Counted from the stretch's first letter, positions 35,925-44,742 are shown. The stretch is 64,000 nt of DNA from Streptomyces sp. ASQP_92 (GCF_025399895.1 NZ_JAODUA010000027.1:1-64000); one strand, 5' to 3'. The notes: generated from the letters alone by a model not told the origin. Numbers and translations: made by a program.

Positions 35925-36750
35925 ACGGGTGCGCAACGGTGACATCACCCTCGACGTGGCCGTCGCCGGCCGGGAAGACCTGCCCACGGTGCTCTTCGTC
36001 AACGCCGTCGGTATGGAGAACCGCCTCCTGGAGGGCTTGGCGGAGCAGTTCCTGCGCTCAGGGATGAACCTCGTCACCTGGGAGCTGCGGGGGAGCCCCG
36101 GCCCCTCTCCCGCGCGGCAGGTGAGTCTGGGGGAGCACACCCAGGACGCGCTGGCCGTGGTCGACGCCCTCGGGCTCACCCGGGTCCATGTGGCGGGCTG
36201 GTGCACCGGCGCCTCCATCGCGCTCTTCGTCACGCACGCGCTGGGGGAGCGCGCCCTGTCGTTCACCTCGATCGACGGTGCCCTCCTGTTCGACGGGGTG
36301 CCCGGAGCGCCGGTGGGCAACGCGGTGTTCGACATGTGTGCGCAGATCGCCGCCGACACCGACCGCGCCGCGTACTTCCATGACGTCGTACGGCCCCGGG
36401 GCAACGAGGGCGCCGCGCTGGGGGTCCAGGACGAAGCGCTGGTGCGCATGCTGACGCTCCCCTACCGCCAGGGCCGTGAAGAACTCACGCGCTTCGCCTG
36501 GGGGATCTCCGCGACCTGCGCCTACGATCCGGTCGCGGCCTGCGCCCGGCTCTCCGTGCCGGCGTTGTTCGTCGCCCGCGAGGACGACGCGATGGTGGGG
36601 CACCGCAACTCACGACGGGCCGCCGGGCTCGTCGAGGGGGCGCGGCTGCACGTGGCGGGATCGGGGGGCCACTACGCCCTCTTCAACGACCCGGCGGAGA
36701 CGGCCGCCACCCTGGCGGCGTTCGCCCTGGAGGACAGAGCCCCGGTGTGA
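35914..36750 (+). CDS. alpha/beta-fold aminoacyltransferase with Cys nucleophile (SyrC/CmaE-like)
   Basis: This 278-residue alpha/beta-hydrolase-fold protein has GWCTG (Cys97) at the nucleophile elbow instead of GxSxG. A Cys at this place marks the SyrC and CmaE proteins, which take an aminoacyl group from one carrier protein by forming a thioester on Cys and pass it to another. Other triad members are likely the Asp in REDDAMVG and the His in SGGHYALF. WELRGSPGPSP fits the oxyanion/early-strand region. It is translationally coupled to the aminotransferase. It could instead release the finished amino acid from the carrier. Confidence 0.8.
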   Translation: MRSERVRNGDITLDVAVAGREDLPTVLFVNAVGMENRLLEGLAEQFLRSGMNLVTWELRGSPGPSPARQVSLGEHTQDALAVVDALGLTRVHVAGWCTGASIALFVTHALGERALSFTSIDGALLFDGVPGAPVGNAVFDMCAQIAADTDRAAYFHDVVRPRGNEGAALGVQDEALVRMLTLPYRQGREELTRFAWGISATCAYDPVAACARLSVPALFVAREDDAMVGHRNSRRAAGLVEGARLHVAGSGGHYALFNDPAETAATLAAFALEDRAPV

Positions 36751-36781
36751 CGCCGCTGAGGCGCGGCCCGGCGGCCCGGCC

Positions 36782-37285
36782 TCAGGAAGGCGGCTCCGAC
36801 CGGCGGCGCCGCGGGGGCCGCTTCTGAAGAATGTCGACGGGCCGCCGGCGTAGGTGCTCGTAGACGAGCGAGGCGCTCAGATCCGCGACCGACGGGTACT
36901 GCGCGATGTGGTCCAGGACGAAGTCCTCCAGGTGCTGCGCGTCCTGCACGGCCACCAGTACCTGGAAGTCGTTGCTTCCGGACACCACGAAGACGTCCAG
37001 CACCTCCGTCAGGGTGAGGACGAACTCCCGGAACGACTCGACCGCGTCGCGGCTCTTGGGGTGGATGCGTACGGCGATCATCGCCCGCAGCCCGCGCCCC
37101 ATGGCGTCCAGATTCACCTCGGCCGTGTACCCGAGGATCACCTCGTTCTGCTGCAGACCACGCACCCGCTCCAGACACGTCGAGTCCGCGATGCCCAGCG
37201 CGCGCGCCAACTCACGGTTGGAGCGGCGCGCGTTTTTCTGGAGCTCCAGTAACAACCCTCGATTGATCTCGTCAAAATTCGCCAC
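36782..37285 (-). CDS. Lrp/AsnC-family transcriptional regulator
   Basis: This leucine-responsive-type regulator has about 167 residues from GTG 37285; GTG 37345 would add 20. Residues about 3-50 form the winged helix-turn-helix (FDEINRGLLLELQKNARRSN, RELARALGIADSTCLERVRG). The C-terminal ligand-binding RAM domain carries AMIAVRIHPKSRDAVESF, VLDVFVVSGSNDFQVLVAVQ and the usual DAQHLEDFVLDHI. It is transcribed towards the aminoacyltransferase gene. Family members sense amino acids, often leucine or other branched ones. This suits a pathway making or competing with such an amino acid, although the ligand is not determined by sequence. Confidence 0.88.
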   Translation of the reverse strand: MANFDEINRGLLLELQKNARRSNRELARALGIADSTCLERVRGLQQNEVILGYTAEVNLDAMGRGLRAMIAVRIHPKSRDAVESFREFVLTLTEVLDVFVVSGSNDFQVLVAVQDAQHLEDFVLDHIAQYPSVADLSASLVYEHLRRRPVDILQKRPPRRRRSEPPS

Positions 37286-37510
37286 AACTCCCAGTCTAGC
37301 GAAGCTATTTCGGAGTCCTTGCAGAGGAGCTGAAACCCTTGCCACACTTCATCCAGCGGTCGGCAATACCCACGGACCACGGTGTCGACGGACAGCTTGG
37401 CCCATCGCGGACGTCCCCCGTCTGACCGGTCACCCGCCGGACCGGCCGCACCCCACCACCTCATCGAGTCCTGGGCGTGCCCCCACGTACACACGCGAGG
37501 AAAGAAGCCC

Positions 37511-38263
37511 ATGCGCATGCACAGCACCACGACCCCCTGGCTGCCCTTCGGTCCGGCCGACGCGGCGGACGTCAGGCTGTTATGCCTGCCGCACTCGGGT
37601 GCGGGCGCCTCGGCCTATCGGGCCTGGGGGGCGGACCTGCCCGACTGGATCGGCGTGTGCCCGGTCCAGCCGCCGGGGCGTGAAACCCGCCGGCAGGAAA
37701 CGCCGTTCAGCGAGGTCGGCCCCCTCGTCTCGGCGCTCGCACGGGACATCGTGGCGACCGTCGAGGGGCCCTACGCCGTGCTCGGGCACAGCACCGGTGC
37801 GATCTGCGCCTTCGAACTGTGCCGGGAGCTGCGCAGGATCGGCGCACCCCAGCCGGTCCACCTCTTCATAGCCGGGCGCCGCGCACCCCAGGTCGAGGAG
37901 CACTCCTCGCGCCTCGATGAGCTGACCCTGGACGAGCTGGCGGATGTGCTGCGCCGGCATGGCGGCACGCCCGACTGGGTCCTCAACGACCCGGCCATGC
38001 TGCGCATGCTGCATCCGCTGCTCACCGCCGACTTCGCCGTCAGCGAGGAGTACGCCTACACCCCCGAGCCCCCGCTCGACCTGCCGATCTCCGCGTTCGC
38101 CGCGAGCGACGACCCCCGGGCGACGACGGCCCAACTGGCCGCCTGGGAACAGCAGACCACCGGCAGATTCACCCTCCACCCGCTGGAGGGTGACCACTTC
38201 GCCCTCTTCACGCACGCGTCCGCCGTGCACCGCGCCATCGCCGAGGCGCTGCGGACCGCGTGA
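37511..38263 (+). CDS. type II thioesterase (GrsT/RifR-like)
   Basis: This 250-residue external thioesterase starts at ATG 37511, behind AGGAAAGAAG; the frame is open from 37382 but does not look coding there. Motifs are LLCLPHSGAGASAYRAW, the nucleophile GHSTGAICAFELCRELR, the Asp region AFAASDDPRA and the His in LEGDHFALF. Such enzymes free misloaded carrier proteins and can release small products. With a free carrier and no chain-terminating domain in the cluster, it is a candidate both for proofreading and for releasing the amino acid. Confidence 0.92.
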   Translation: MRMHSTTTPWLPFGPADAADVRLLCLPHSGAGASAYRAWGADLPDWIGVCPVQPPGRETRRQETPFSEVGPLVSALARDIVATVEGPYAVLGHSTGAICAFELCRELRRIGAPQPVHLFIAGRRAPQVEEHSSRLDELTLDELADVLRRHGGTPDWVLNDPAMLRMLHPLLTADFAVSEEYAYTPEPPLDLPISAFAASDDPRATTAQLAAWEQQTTGRFTLHPLEGDHFALFTHASAVHRAIAEALRTA

Positions 38264-38273
38264 CGGGGGGTCA

Positions 38274-38304
38274 GGGCCGGCGGCGACCCCCGTGCCGCCG
38301 GCCC
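38274..38304 (+). terminator. hairpin after the thioesterase gene
   Basis: A perfect 11-bp GC stem (GGGCCGGCGGC at 38274-38284, complement at 38294-38304) with a 9-base loop lies 10 bases after the stop. No T-run follows. It could be a terminator or a processing/stability element before the exporter gene. Confidence 0.45.
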
Positions 38305-38390
38305 CGGCATCCCCTTCAGGAAGCCCCACCGACCAAGAACGTCCCGACCTTTGCCCAGCGGCAGCGAAAGACGAATGAGTGTGATGCGCG

Positions 38391-39452
38391 ATGAAGACCA
38401 AGCCCCTCGGTGCCTTCGGCTGGCTGCTGTTCACCATGATCCTCTGGGGCAGCGCCTTTCCCTCCTCCAAGTACGCCACCGAGCACGTACCCCATGCGAT
38501 AGCCGTCCTGTTCCGCTTCGGTGGAGGCGCCGTCGTCCTTCTGATCATCACGTTCTTCCGGCGGCCGCAGCAGTCCCCGAAACTCAAGGACATCGTGGGC
38601 GCGTGCGTGGCCGGACTGATCGGCGTCTGCGGCTACAACTCGCTGTTCTTCTGGGGCGTCACGCTGGCCCCGGCCAGTGACGGCAGCGTCATCTTCCCCG
38701 CGCTCACTCCCGTCATCACCGCGGTCGTCCTCATCCTGAGCCACCGTGAGACGGCCAGGCCGGCCCGCGTCATGGGTCTGGTCCTCGGCGTCGGCGGCGC
38801 CGCCCTGTTCTTCTTCACCACCAACGCGCACGGAGCCCCGGGCTCGACCCGGCTGATGGGCGACACGATCTTCCTCGTCGGCGCCGCCGTGTGGTCCACC
38901 TACACCCTGCTGAACCGCCGTCTGGTGGCGGGCATGGACCCCGTGCAGGCCGTCACCTACTCCACGGTCGCCGGCTCCATCGCCCTCGGTGCCATGGCGA
39001 CCCCGCACTTCGGTGACGTCGCCTGGGGCTCCCTGTCGACCGGGTTCTGGATCAACGCCGTCTACCTCGCGATCGGGCCGACCGCCGTGGCGTACATCCT
39101 GTATGTGCGGGGCATCCGGGACGTCGGCGCGTCCGCGGCCTCGGTCATGATGTTCGCCGTTCCTCTCTTCGGCACGATCTTCTCCTTCATCTCCCTCGGT
39201 GAATCCTTCACCTGGTCCCAGGGAGCGGCTGCGGTGATCATGGTGGGCGGCGCGTTCCTCGCCGTCATCACGGGACGCAAACCCGCCACCGAATCCGCCA
39301 CCGAACCCGCCGGCGCCGAGCAGCCGGTTCCGGCGGACGCGCCGCAGGACCCCGAGCGGCCCGCGGGCGTCGCCGCGCGGACGCCCGACGACACCCGGGC
39401 GCAGGAGCCCGGCACGAAGTCGGTACGGGAAGCGGGTCCTGCGACGCGGTGA
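38391..39452 (+). CDS. EamA/DMT-family exporter
   Basis: This 353-residue drug/metabolite transporter has ten predicted helices in two EamA repeats: WLLFTMILWGSAFPSSKYAT for helix 1, NSLFFWGVTLAPASDGSVIF, SDTIFLVGAAVWSTYTLLNR-like GDTIFLVGAAVWSTYTLLNR and AVYLAIGPTAVAYILYVRGI. The last 60 residues are a Pro/Ala/Glu-rich cytoplasmic tail. DMT transporters commonly export amino acids and their analogues. This is the obvious exporter for a free amino-acid product and would also give self-protection. It is convergent with the antiporter gene across a strong bidirectional terminator. Confidence 0.9.
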   Translation: MKTKPLGAFGWLLFTMILWGSAFPSSKYATEHVPHAIAVLFRFGGGAVVLLIITFFRRPQQSPKLKDIVGACVAGLIGVCGYNSLFFWGVTLAPASDGSVIFPALTPVITAVVLILSHRETARPARVMGLVLGVGGAALFFFTTNAHGAPGSTRLMGDTIFLVGAAVWSTYTLLNRRLVAGMDPVQAVTYSTVAGSIALGAMATPHFGDVAWGSLSTGFWINAVYLAIGPTAVAYILYVRGIRDVGASAASVMMFAVPLFGTIFSFISLGESFTWSQGAAAVIMVGGAFLAVITGRKPATESATEPAGAEQPVPADAPQDPERPAGVAARTPDDTRAQEPGTKSVREAGPATR

Positions 39453-39467
39453 CGCGGGGCCGGGCCG

Positions 39468-39515
39468 GCGACAGGGTGCGCCACGTGGGTGTCTCCACGT
39501 GGCGCACCCTGTCGC
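39468..39515. terminator. strong bidirectional terminator
   Basis: A perfect 21-bp inverted repeat starts GCGACAGGGTGCGCC at 39468 and its complement ends at 39515, closing a 6-base loop (39489-39494). It lies exactly between two convergent genes (EamA exporter and antiporter) and is expected to stop transcription from both sides. Confidence 0.85.
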
Positions 39516-39527
39516 GTCGCGCGGGCC

Positions 39528-40865
39528 TTACGACGTCTCCTCCCGCACCGCCACCAGGTCCTGCCCCTCGCGCCGCTGCTCCGCGTTGTCACTCGGCACC
39601 GAACGCGGCGGCGCGGCACGGTGGAAGCGATCGAGCAGCGGACCGGTCATGACCGTGGTGGCCACCGCCATCACGACCATGGCCGTGAACAGGCGGCTGT
39701 CCAGAACGCCCAGGGACAGACCGACGTTGAGGATCACCAGTTCGGTGAGCCCGCGGGCATTGAGCAGCACACCGAGGGCCGCCGCCTCCGGGCCGGTCGC
39801 ACCGGTCAGCCGCGCCGCTCCGGCCGCGCCCGCGAACTTGCCGAAGCAGGCCGTGACGAGCACCGCCAGCAGGATGAGCAGGCCCTGCCCGCCGAGCGCC
39901 CCGAGGTTCACCGACAGGCCGGTCACCATGAAGAACACCGGCAACAGGAAGAGACTCGTCTGTTCGATGCGCTCGGGAACCTCGGGAGCCGTCCTGTCGA
40001 TGGCGGCGCGCGGGACGATCACGCCGAAGGCGAAGGCCCCGAACACCGCGTGCAGTCCCAGCGCCTGGGTGGCCCAGGCGCAGAGCAGGAGACCCACGAC
40101 CAGCACGGCGTGGATGAGCGCGCGATTGGACCACCGGCGGCCCGGCGCGAAGAGCCACATCAGTCCCGGCCGCACGGCGTACCACAGGAACAGCAGCAGC
40201 CCCACGGAGATCAGGCCCATGCGCGCCAGCGGCCAGCCGCCCGTGCTCTGCGCCAGGGCCACGACCACGGCGAGCACCACCCAGGCGAGGAAGTCCTGGA
40301 TGGCCGCGCAGGCCACGGCCATGACTCCGATCCGGTCTTTCTGGAGACCGCGCTCGGAGATGATGCGCGCCAGGACCGGGAACGCGGTGATGGACATGGC
40401 CGCGCCCAGGAAGAGGGCCGGGACGAGCCGGCCCGGCACGGTGGTGCCCGTGTCGGTGAGCCAGGGATGCAGGACGCAGAGCAGCCCGACACCGAGGGCG
40501 AACGGCAGGGCGACCGAGCTGAGGGACACGGCGGTCACTTGACGGCCGTGTCCCCGCAGATGGGAACCGTCGAACTCGTAGCCGATGCCGAACATGAAGA
40601 GCACCAGGCCCAGTTGCGAAAGAACCTGGAGGTAGGGGCGGACTTCCGGAGGGAAGATCACGTCGACCGGGTTGCCGGGCACCAGGCCGAGCACACTCGG
40701 TCCCAGGGCGATGCCGGCGATGATCTCTCCGACGACGACCGGCTGCCGCACTCGCCGGGCCAGCCGGGCGAAGACATAGGCCGCGCCGAGGATGACGGCC
40801 AAAGAGACCAGGACGTGTTCGGTCACTGCTTCGGTGGACCCGGATGCCAAACGATGTAGTTCCAA
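39528..40865 (-). CDS. CPA2-family cation/proton antiporter
   Basis: This 445-residue monovalent cation/H+ antiporter has about twelve helices. Recognisable motifs are VVVGEIIAGIALGPSVLGL, LGLVLFMFGIGYEFD, FLGAAMSITAFPVLARIISE, AIQDFLAWVVLAVVVAL, LHAVFGAFAFGVIVPR and LLNARGLTELVILNVGLSLG. The start is probably TTG 40865 with GGGAGAGAC upstream; GTG 40826 is an alternative. It lies 66 bases behind the adenylation-domain gene on the same strand and is likely cotranscribed with it and with leuA. Similar antiporters occur in some biosynthetic clusters, perhaps for ion or product homeostasis. Confidence 0.9.
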   Translation of the reverse strand: MELHRLASGSTEAVTEHVLVSLAVILGAAYVFARLARRVRQPVVVGEIIAGIALGPSVLGLVPGNPVDVIFPPEVRPYLQVLSQLGLVLFMFGIGYEFDGSHLRGHGRQVTAVSLSSVALPFALGVGLLCVLHPWLTDTGTTVPGRLVPALFLGAAMSITAFPVLARIISERGLQKDRIGVMAVACAAIQDFLAWVVLAVVVALAQSTGGWPLARMGLISVGLLLFLWYAVRPGLMWLFAPGRRWSNRALIHAVLVVGLLLCAWATQALGLHAVFGAFAFGVIVPRAAIDRTAPEVPERIEQTSLFLLPVFFMVTGLSVNLGALGGQGLLILLAVLVTACFGKFAGAAGAARLTGATGPEAAALGVLLNARGLTELVILNVGLSLGVLDSRLFTAMVVMAVATTVMTGPLLDRFHRAAPPRSVPSDNAEQRREGQDLVAVREETS

Positions 40866-40931
40866 CGTTCCGTCTCTCCCAGAGGTGGTGAGCGGTCATG
40901 TGCCGTCGATCCCGCGGAAGCGGGGGGACGC

Positions 40932-42521
40932 CTAACGCGCGCGGCCTTCCTGGGGCGAGGCGCCGGATCGCACACTTTCGGCCAGTGCCCTGCGGTCGAT
41001 CTTGCCGTTGGGGTTGAGCGGAAAGGCCGACACCTCGACGAACTCCTGCGGCACCATGTTGCGCGGTAGCGTTTCGAGCAGATCCTGGCGGAGCGACCGC
41101 TCGTCGATGGGCTCCGCCGCCGCGATCACCACGGCGACGAGCCGGGCATCCTGCTCGCCGTCGGACACGGGGAGGACGACGACGTCGCGCACCTTCTTGT
41201 GGCGGCGCACGGCGTGTTCGACATCGCCGAGGTCGATCCGCATGCCCCGGACCTTCACCTGGTGGTCCACCCGGCCCACGACGACGAGTTCGCCCGACGG
41301 TGTCGCGTACCCCTGGTCCCCGGTCCGGTAGAAACGCACCGGCCGGCCGTCGCGCTCCGTCGTCACGAAGTTGCTCTGCCGCGCGGGGTCGGCGTTGAGA
41401 TAGCCGGCCCCGACACTGGTGCCGGTGATGCAGATCTCCCCCACCTCTCCGTCGGCGACCTCTTCCAGGGCGTCGTCCAGGATCCGGATCTCGGTGTTGT
41501 ACACCGGAGCCCCGGCGGGCATACGGCTGTTCGCGTACCCCGGGTAGTCCACCATGCGGTGTGACGACGCGACGTCCGTGCACTCGGCGACACCGTACTG
41601 GTGCAGCAGCACACACCTGTTGCCCTCGCGGGTGGCCCAGTCGGCCACCCTGGCCGCCGACATGGGTTCGCCGCCGATGAAGACGTAGTGCAGGCCGGTC
41701 AGGACTTCTGTGCCCCGGTCCATCTCCCGGTCCACCAGCAGATACAGCGTGCTGGGCGCGCAGTGGAGCGTCCGGACGCCGAGCTCCCCTATGAGGCGGT
41801 AGGCCAGACTGATGTCGAAGCTGCGGCTGGGCAGCAGGTGCAGGGCGGCCCCCATGAACAAGGGAGCCATGATGCTGCGCTGACTGATGTCGAAGCCGAA
41901 CGAACTGAGGAGCATGTTGCTGGAGCCGTGGTCCAGTTCGTACTCCAGGCGCAGCCAGTTGAGGAGGTTGTACCAGCCTTCGTGCCGCACCGCCGTGGCC
42001 TTCGGCGTTCCGGTGGATCCGGAGGTGAAGACCACGTAGCAGAGGTCGTCCGGGCCGATCTCGACCTGGGGATCCGTGGTGGGGCGCGACTCCAGTCGGA
42101 GCTCGGGGTCGTTCACGTCGACGATGTCGCCGTGGCACCCCTCCACCAGGGAGAGCGTGTCTTTCGCCGCCAACACCGCTGTCATCTGCGGGAGTTGGGA
42201 CAGCATGAGCCGCAGCCGCTCCGCGGGGTACGTGGGGTCGAGTGGTACGTAGGTGGCACCGGCCTTGAGGATGGCCAGGATGCTGGACACGAGCTCGGGC
42301 GACCGGTCGACGCACACCCCGACGATGGCGCCGTTGCTGATGCCGCGTGCCATCAAGTGGTGCGCGAGCCGGTTCGCGCGGGCGTTCATCTCGCCGTACG
42401 TGAGGCGTTCCTCGCCACAGGTCAGGGCGAGTCGTTCCGGATGTGTCCTGGCATGTTCCTCGAAGACGCGGTGGGTGAGGCGTTCGGCGGGCAGCGGGAC
42501 GCGGTTGCCGATCAGGGCCAT
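40932..42521 (-). CDS. free-standing NRPS adenylation enzyme
   Basis: This 529-residue amino-acid-activating enzyme has only an A domain (no C or T domain). Core motifs are LTYGEMNARANRLA (A1), A3 as CYVVFTSGSTGTPKATAV, A5 as QYGVAECTD, A7 as FYRTGDQGY, A8 as GRVDHQVKVRGMRIDLGDVE and A10 as NPNGKIDRRAL with the essential Lys. Aligning by eye with GrsA, I read the ten pocket residues as D, I, R, H, F, G, Q, D, V, K, a code I do not recognise. It should load the free carrier protein at 34230. GGAG precedes ATG 42521. It is the second gene of the leuA operon. Confidence 0.92.
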   Translation of the reverse strand: MALIGNRVPLPAERLTHRVFEEHARTHPERLALTCGEERLTYGEMNARANRLAHHLMARGISNGAIVGVCVDRSPELVSSILAILKAGATYVPLDPTYPAERLRLMLSQLPQMTAVLAAKDTLSLVEGCHGDIVDVNDPELRLESRPTTDPQVEIGPDDLCYVVFTSGSTGTPKATAVRHEGWYNLLNWLRLEYELDHGSSNMLLSSFGFDISQRSIMAPLFMGAALHLLPSRSFDISLAYRLIGELGVRTLHCAPSTLYLLVDREMDRGTEVLTGLHYVFIGGEPMSAARVADWATREGNRCVLLHQYGVAECTDVASSHRMVDYPGYANSRMPAGAPVYNTEIRILDDALEEVADGEVGEICITGTSVGAGYLNADPARQSNFVTTERDGRPVRFYRTGDQGYATPSGELVVVGRVDHQVKVRGMRIDLGDVEHAVRRHKKVRDVVVLPVSDGEQDARLVAVVIAAAEPIDERSLRQDLLETLPRNMVPQEFVEVSAFPLNPNGKIDRRALAESVRSGASPQEGRAR

Positions 42522-42585
42522 ATGGCCGTCACTCCTTGGACCGTGGGTGGATGCGCGCGTACGCGCGGGAAGCCGAGCTCGTCGG

Positions 42586-44367
42586 TCAGGAGGCGGCGTG
42601 GTTGCGGTTGACCGCGTTCAGGACGGCGGCGGTGGCCGCGGTGGCGGGGTCGTGGTGCAGCGCGGCACCGTGTGTGGCGGTGTTGTCGTGGGTGAGGTGG
42701 GTGTAGGCGACGGTGCCGTGGTCGGGGTGGGGGTGGCTGTGCTGGTGCAGGAGCGTTACGGGGTGGCCGGCCCGGGTCAGGGCGTCGGCCGCGGCGTCCT
42801 GAGCGGTACGGCCGGTACCTGTGGTGTCGACTTCGCGCCCGTCGGCATCGGCGAGGGTGACGCGGAGGGTGACGGCGCCGGGGGCGGTCTCCTCCTGACG
42901 GCACTCCTTGAGCAGGAGCCAGGGGCGCGGTTCGAGGTAGGTCTCCGCGAACGCCTTCCACAGGTCCTGCGAGGTGAGCTCGGCACCGGAGCGGTCGGTG
43001 ATCTGCTGGACGGTGCGGGCGAAGTCGACGCGCAGCTCGCGCGGCAGGTCGAGGTGGTGGTCGGCCTTGAGGATCTGGGCGATGCCGCCCTTGCCCGACT
43101 GGGAGTTGACACGTACGACGGATTCGTAGGTGCGGCCGACGTCCCTCGGGTCGATGGGGAGGTACGGGACCTGCCAGCGCTGGGCGCCGGGGCCGGTGCC
43201 CTGTCGGCGGGCCGTCTCGTCCAGGGCGGCCAGGCCCTTGGCGATGGCGTCCTGGTGGGTTCCGGAGAACGCCGTGTAGACCAGCTCTCCGGCGTAGGGA
43301 TGGCGAGCGGGAACCGGCATCTGGTTGCAGGACTCCACCGTGCGGCGCACGGCGTCGATGTCGGAGAAGTCGAGCTGGGGGTCGATGCCATGGCTGAAGA
43401 GGTTCATCGCCAGGGTTGCCAGGCAGACGTTCCCGGTGCGCTCGCCGTTGCCGAACAGGGTGCCCTCGATGCGGTCGGCACCCGCCATCAGGGCCAGTTC
43501 GGCCGAGGCCACGGCGGTACCGCGGTCGTTGTGGGGGTGCACGGAGAGGATCACGGAGCCCCGGCGGTCCAGATTGCGGTGCATCCACTCGATCTGGTCG
43601 GCGAAGACGTTGGGCGTGTCCATCTCCACGGTGGTGGGCAGATTGAGGGTGACCGGCCGGTCGGGAGAGGCGTCCCAGTGCGTCAGCACCGCATTGCACA
43701 GCTCCAGTGCGTAGTCCGGCTCGGTGACGTTGAACGTCTCGGGGGAGAACTCGTACCGCAGCTGCGTGCCCGGCATGGTCTCCGCGAGCCGTGCCACCTT
43801 GTCCACGGCCCGCAGGGTGAAGTCCCGCATCTCGTCGGCCGACAGGTGGAAGACCGTCTCCCGCCACAGGCACGCGGTCGCCAGGCAGAGGTGCACCACG
43901 GCCCGGCGGGCACCGCGCAACGCCTCGAAGGTGCGCTCGATCAGCTCCGGGCGGGCCGGGGTGAACACCACGATGGTCACATCGTCGGGCACCCGGTCCT
44001 GCTCGATCAGCTCCCGTACGAAGTCGAACTCCGCCCGGCTGGCCGCCGGATAGCCGACCTCGATCTCCTTGAAGCCCATGCCCACCAGCAGGTCGAACAT
44101 CCGCCCCTTGCGGCCTGCGTCCATCGGCACGGCCAGCGCCTGGTTGCCGTCCCGCAGGTCCACCGAGGCCCACAGCGGCGCATGCCTGATATCGCGCTCG
44201 GGCCAGCCCCGGGCTCCGGACCCGGCCGGCACCCGGTCCGGCACGCGCTCGTACCGATGAATCGGCATCGACGATGCCCGCTGGGCGTTCCACCACGGCT
44301 GCCCCTCGCGCCGCGGCCCCTGTGGCGCCCGCACCCCACCCACCGGATTCGCCATAGTCTCGGACAC
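42586..44367 (-). CDS. leuA: 2-isopropylmalate synthase
   Basis: This 593-residue alpha-isopropylmalate synthase condenses acetyl-CoA with 2-oxoisovalerate (first step to leucine). TIM-barrel motifs are WASVDLRDGNQALAVPMDA, KEIEVGYPAASRAEFDFVRE, VHPHNDRGTAVASAELALMA, GTLFGNGERTGN and VNSQSGKGGIAQIL. The C-terminal regulatory domain is shorter and less typical, with His-rich sequence near 540-560, so leucine feedback may be changed. The start GTG 44367 has AGAGGCGG upstream. As leader of the minus-strand operon under a SARP-type operator it is a pathway copy, giving leucine-type precursor, making the homologated acid itself, or serving as a resistant target. Confidence 0.92.
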   Translation of the reverse strand: MSETMANPVGGVRAPQGPRREGQPWWNAQRASSMPIHRYERVPDRVPAGSGARGWPERDIRHAPLWASVDLRDGNQALAVPMDAGRKGRMFDLLVGMGFKEIEVGYPAASRAEFDFVRELIEQDRVPDDVTIVVFTPARPELIERTFEALRGARRAVVHLCLATACLWRETVFHLSADEMRDFTLRAVDKVARLAETMPGTQLRYEFSPETFNVTEPDYALELCNAVLTHWDASPDRPVTLNLPTTVEMDTPNVFADQIEWMHRNLDRRGSVILSVHPHNDRGTAVASAELALMAGADRIEGTLFGNGERTGNVCLATLAMNLFSHGIDPQLDFSDIDAVRRTVESCNQMPVPARHPYAGELVYTAFSGTHQDAIAKGLAALDETARRQGTGPGAQRWQVPYLPIDPRDVGRTYESVVRVNSQSGKGGIAQILKADHHLDLPRELRVDFARTVQQITDRSGAELTSQDLWKAFAETYLEPRPWLLLKECRQEETAPGAVTLRVTLADADGREVDTTGTGRTAQDAAADALTRAGHPVTLLHQHSHPHPDHGTVAYTHLTHDNTATHGAALHHDPATAATAAVLNAVNRNHAAS

Positions 44368-44422
44368 ACCAACCGCCTCTCTACGGATCCCACGGAACCA
44401 ACGCCCCGACCCTCACTTCCGC

Positions 44423-44451
44423 TGTCCTCGCCCCATCCTCGAAGCATCCTC
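44423..44451 (-). promoter_or_regulatory. SARP-type operator, three 11-bp-spaced heptads, facing leuA
   Basis: Reading the minus strand, GAGGATG (44451-44445), GAGGATG (44440-44434) and GAGGACA (44429-44423) recur exactly every 11 bases with 4-base spacers. This is the hallmark arrangement of SARP binding sites just upstream of the -10 region. The site lies 56 bases before the leuA start and about 290 bases from the divergent SARP gene. A nearly identical copy in opposite orientation lies at 48516-48544, with similarity extending over about 58 bases. Confidence 0.75.
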
Positions 44452-44742
44452 GCCGTCCGTTGCGCCGAGATAACCGGACCAATTCGCTCCGCTTCTGGTG
44501 CAGTCTCCGCCTACTACGGCGAAAATCAGCCAGATTCCGTGATCGATGTGCAGCGCGCATATGCCCGCTGGAATGATCCGGTTGCGCCCCCATGGGCAGG
44601 CCCGCTCGGCGATCCCGGCCCAGGCTGTCCCAAGGAGTGGATGGCCCCTATCGACTCGCGGTGGGCCTGGATACCCTTCTCGGCGGAATTCACGACCACC
44701 TTCACGCGCCAGTGGTCAGCATCTTTCAACACGGGGGTCAAA

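Noticed and set aside
34137..36449. Minus-strand open frame of 770 codons opposite the carrier, aminotransferase and aminoacyltransferase genes
   Set aside because: It runs antisense to three recognisable genes and shows no protein family features.
39589..42315. Minus-strand 908-codon frame covering the antiporter and adenylation genes
   Set aside because: It is a shifted-frame shadow; the true frames hold all conserved motifs of both enzymes.
42253..44742. Upstream extension of the SARP gene frame, which stays open for 2.5 kb
   Set aside because: The added sequence is antisense to leuA. The SARP DNA-binding domain begins at GTG 44743.
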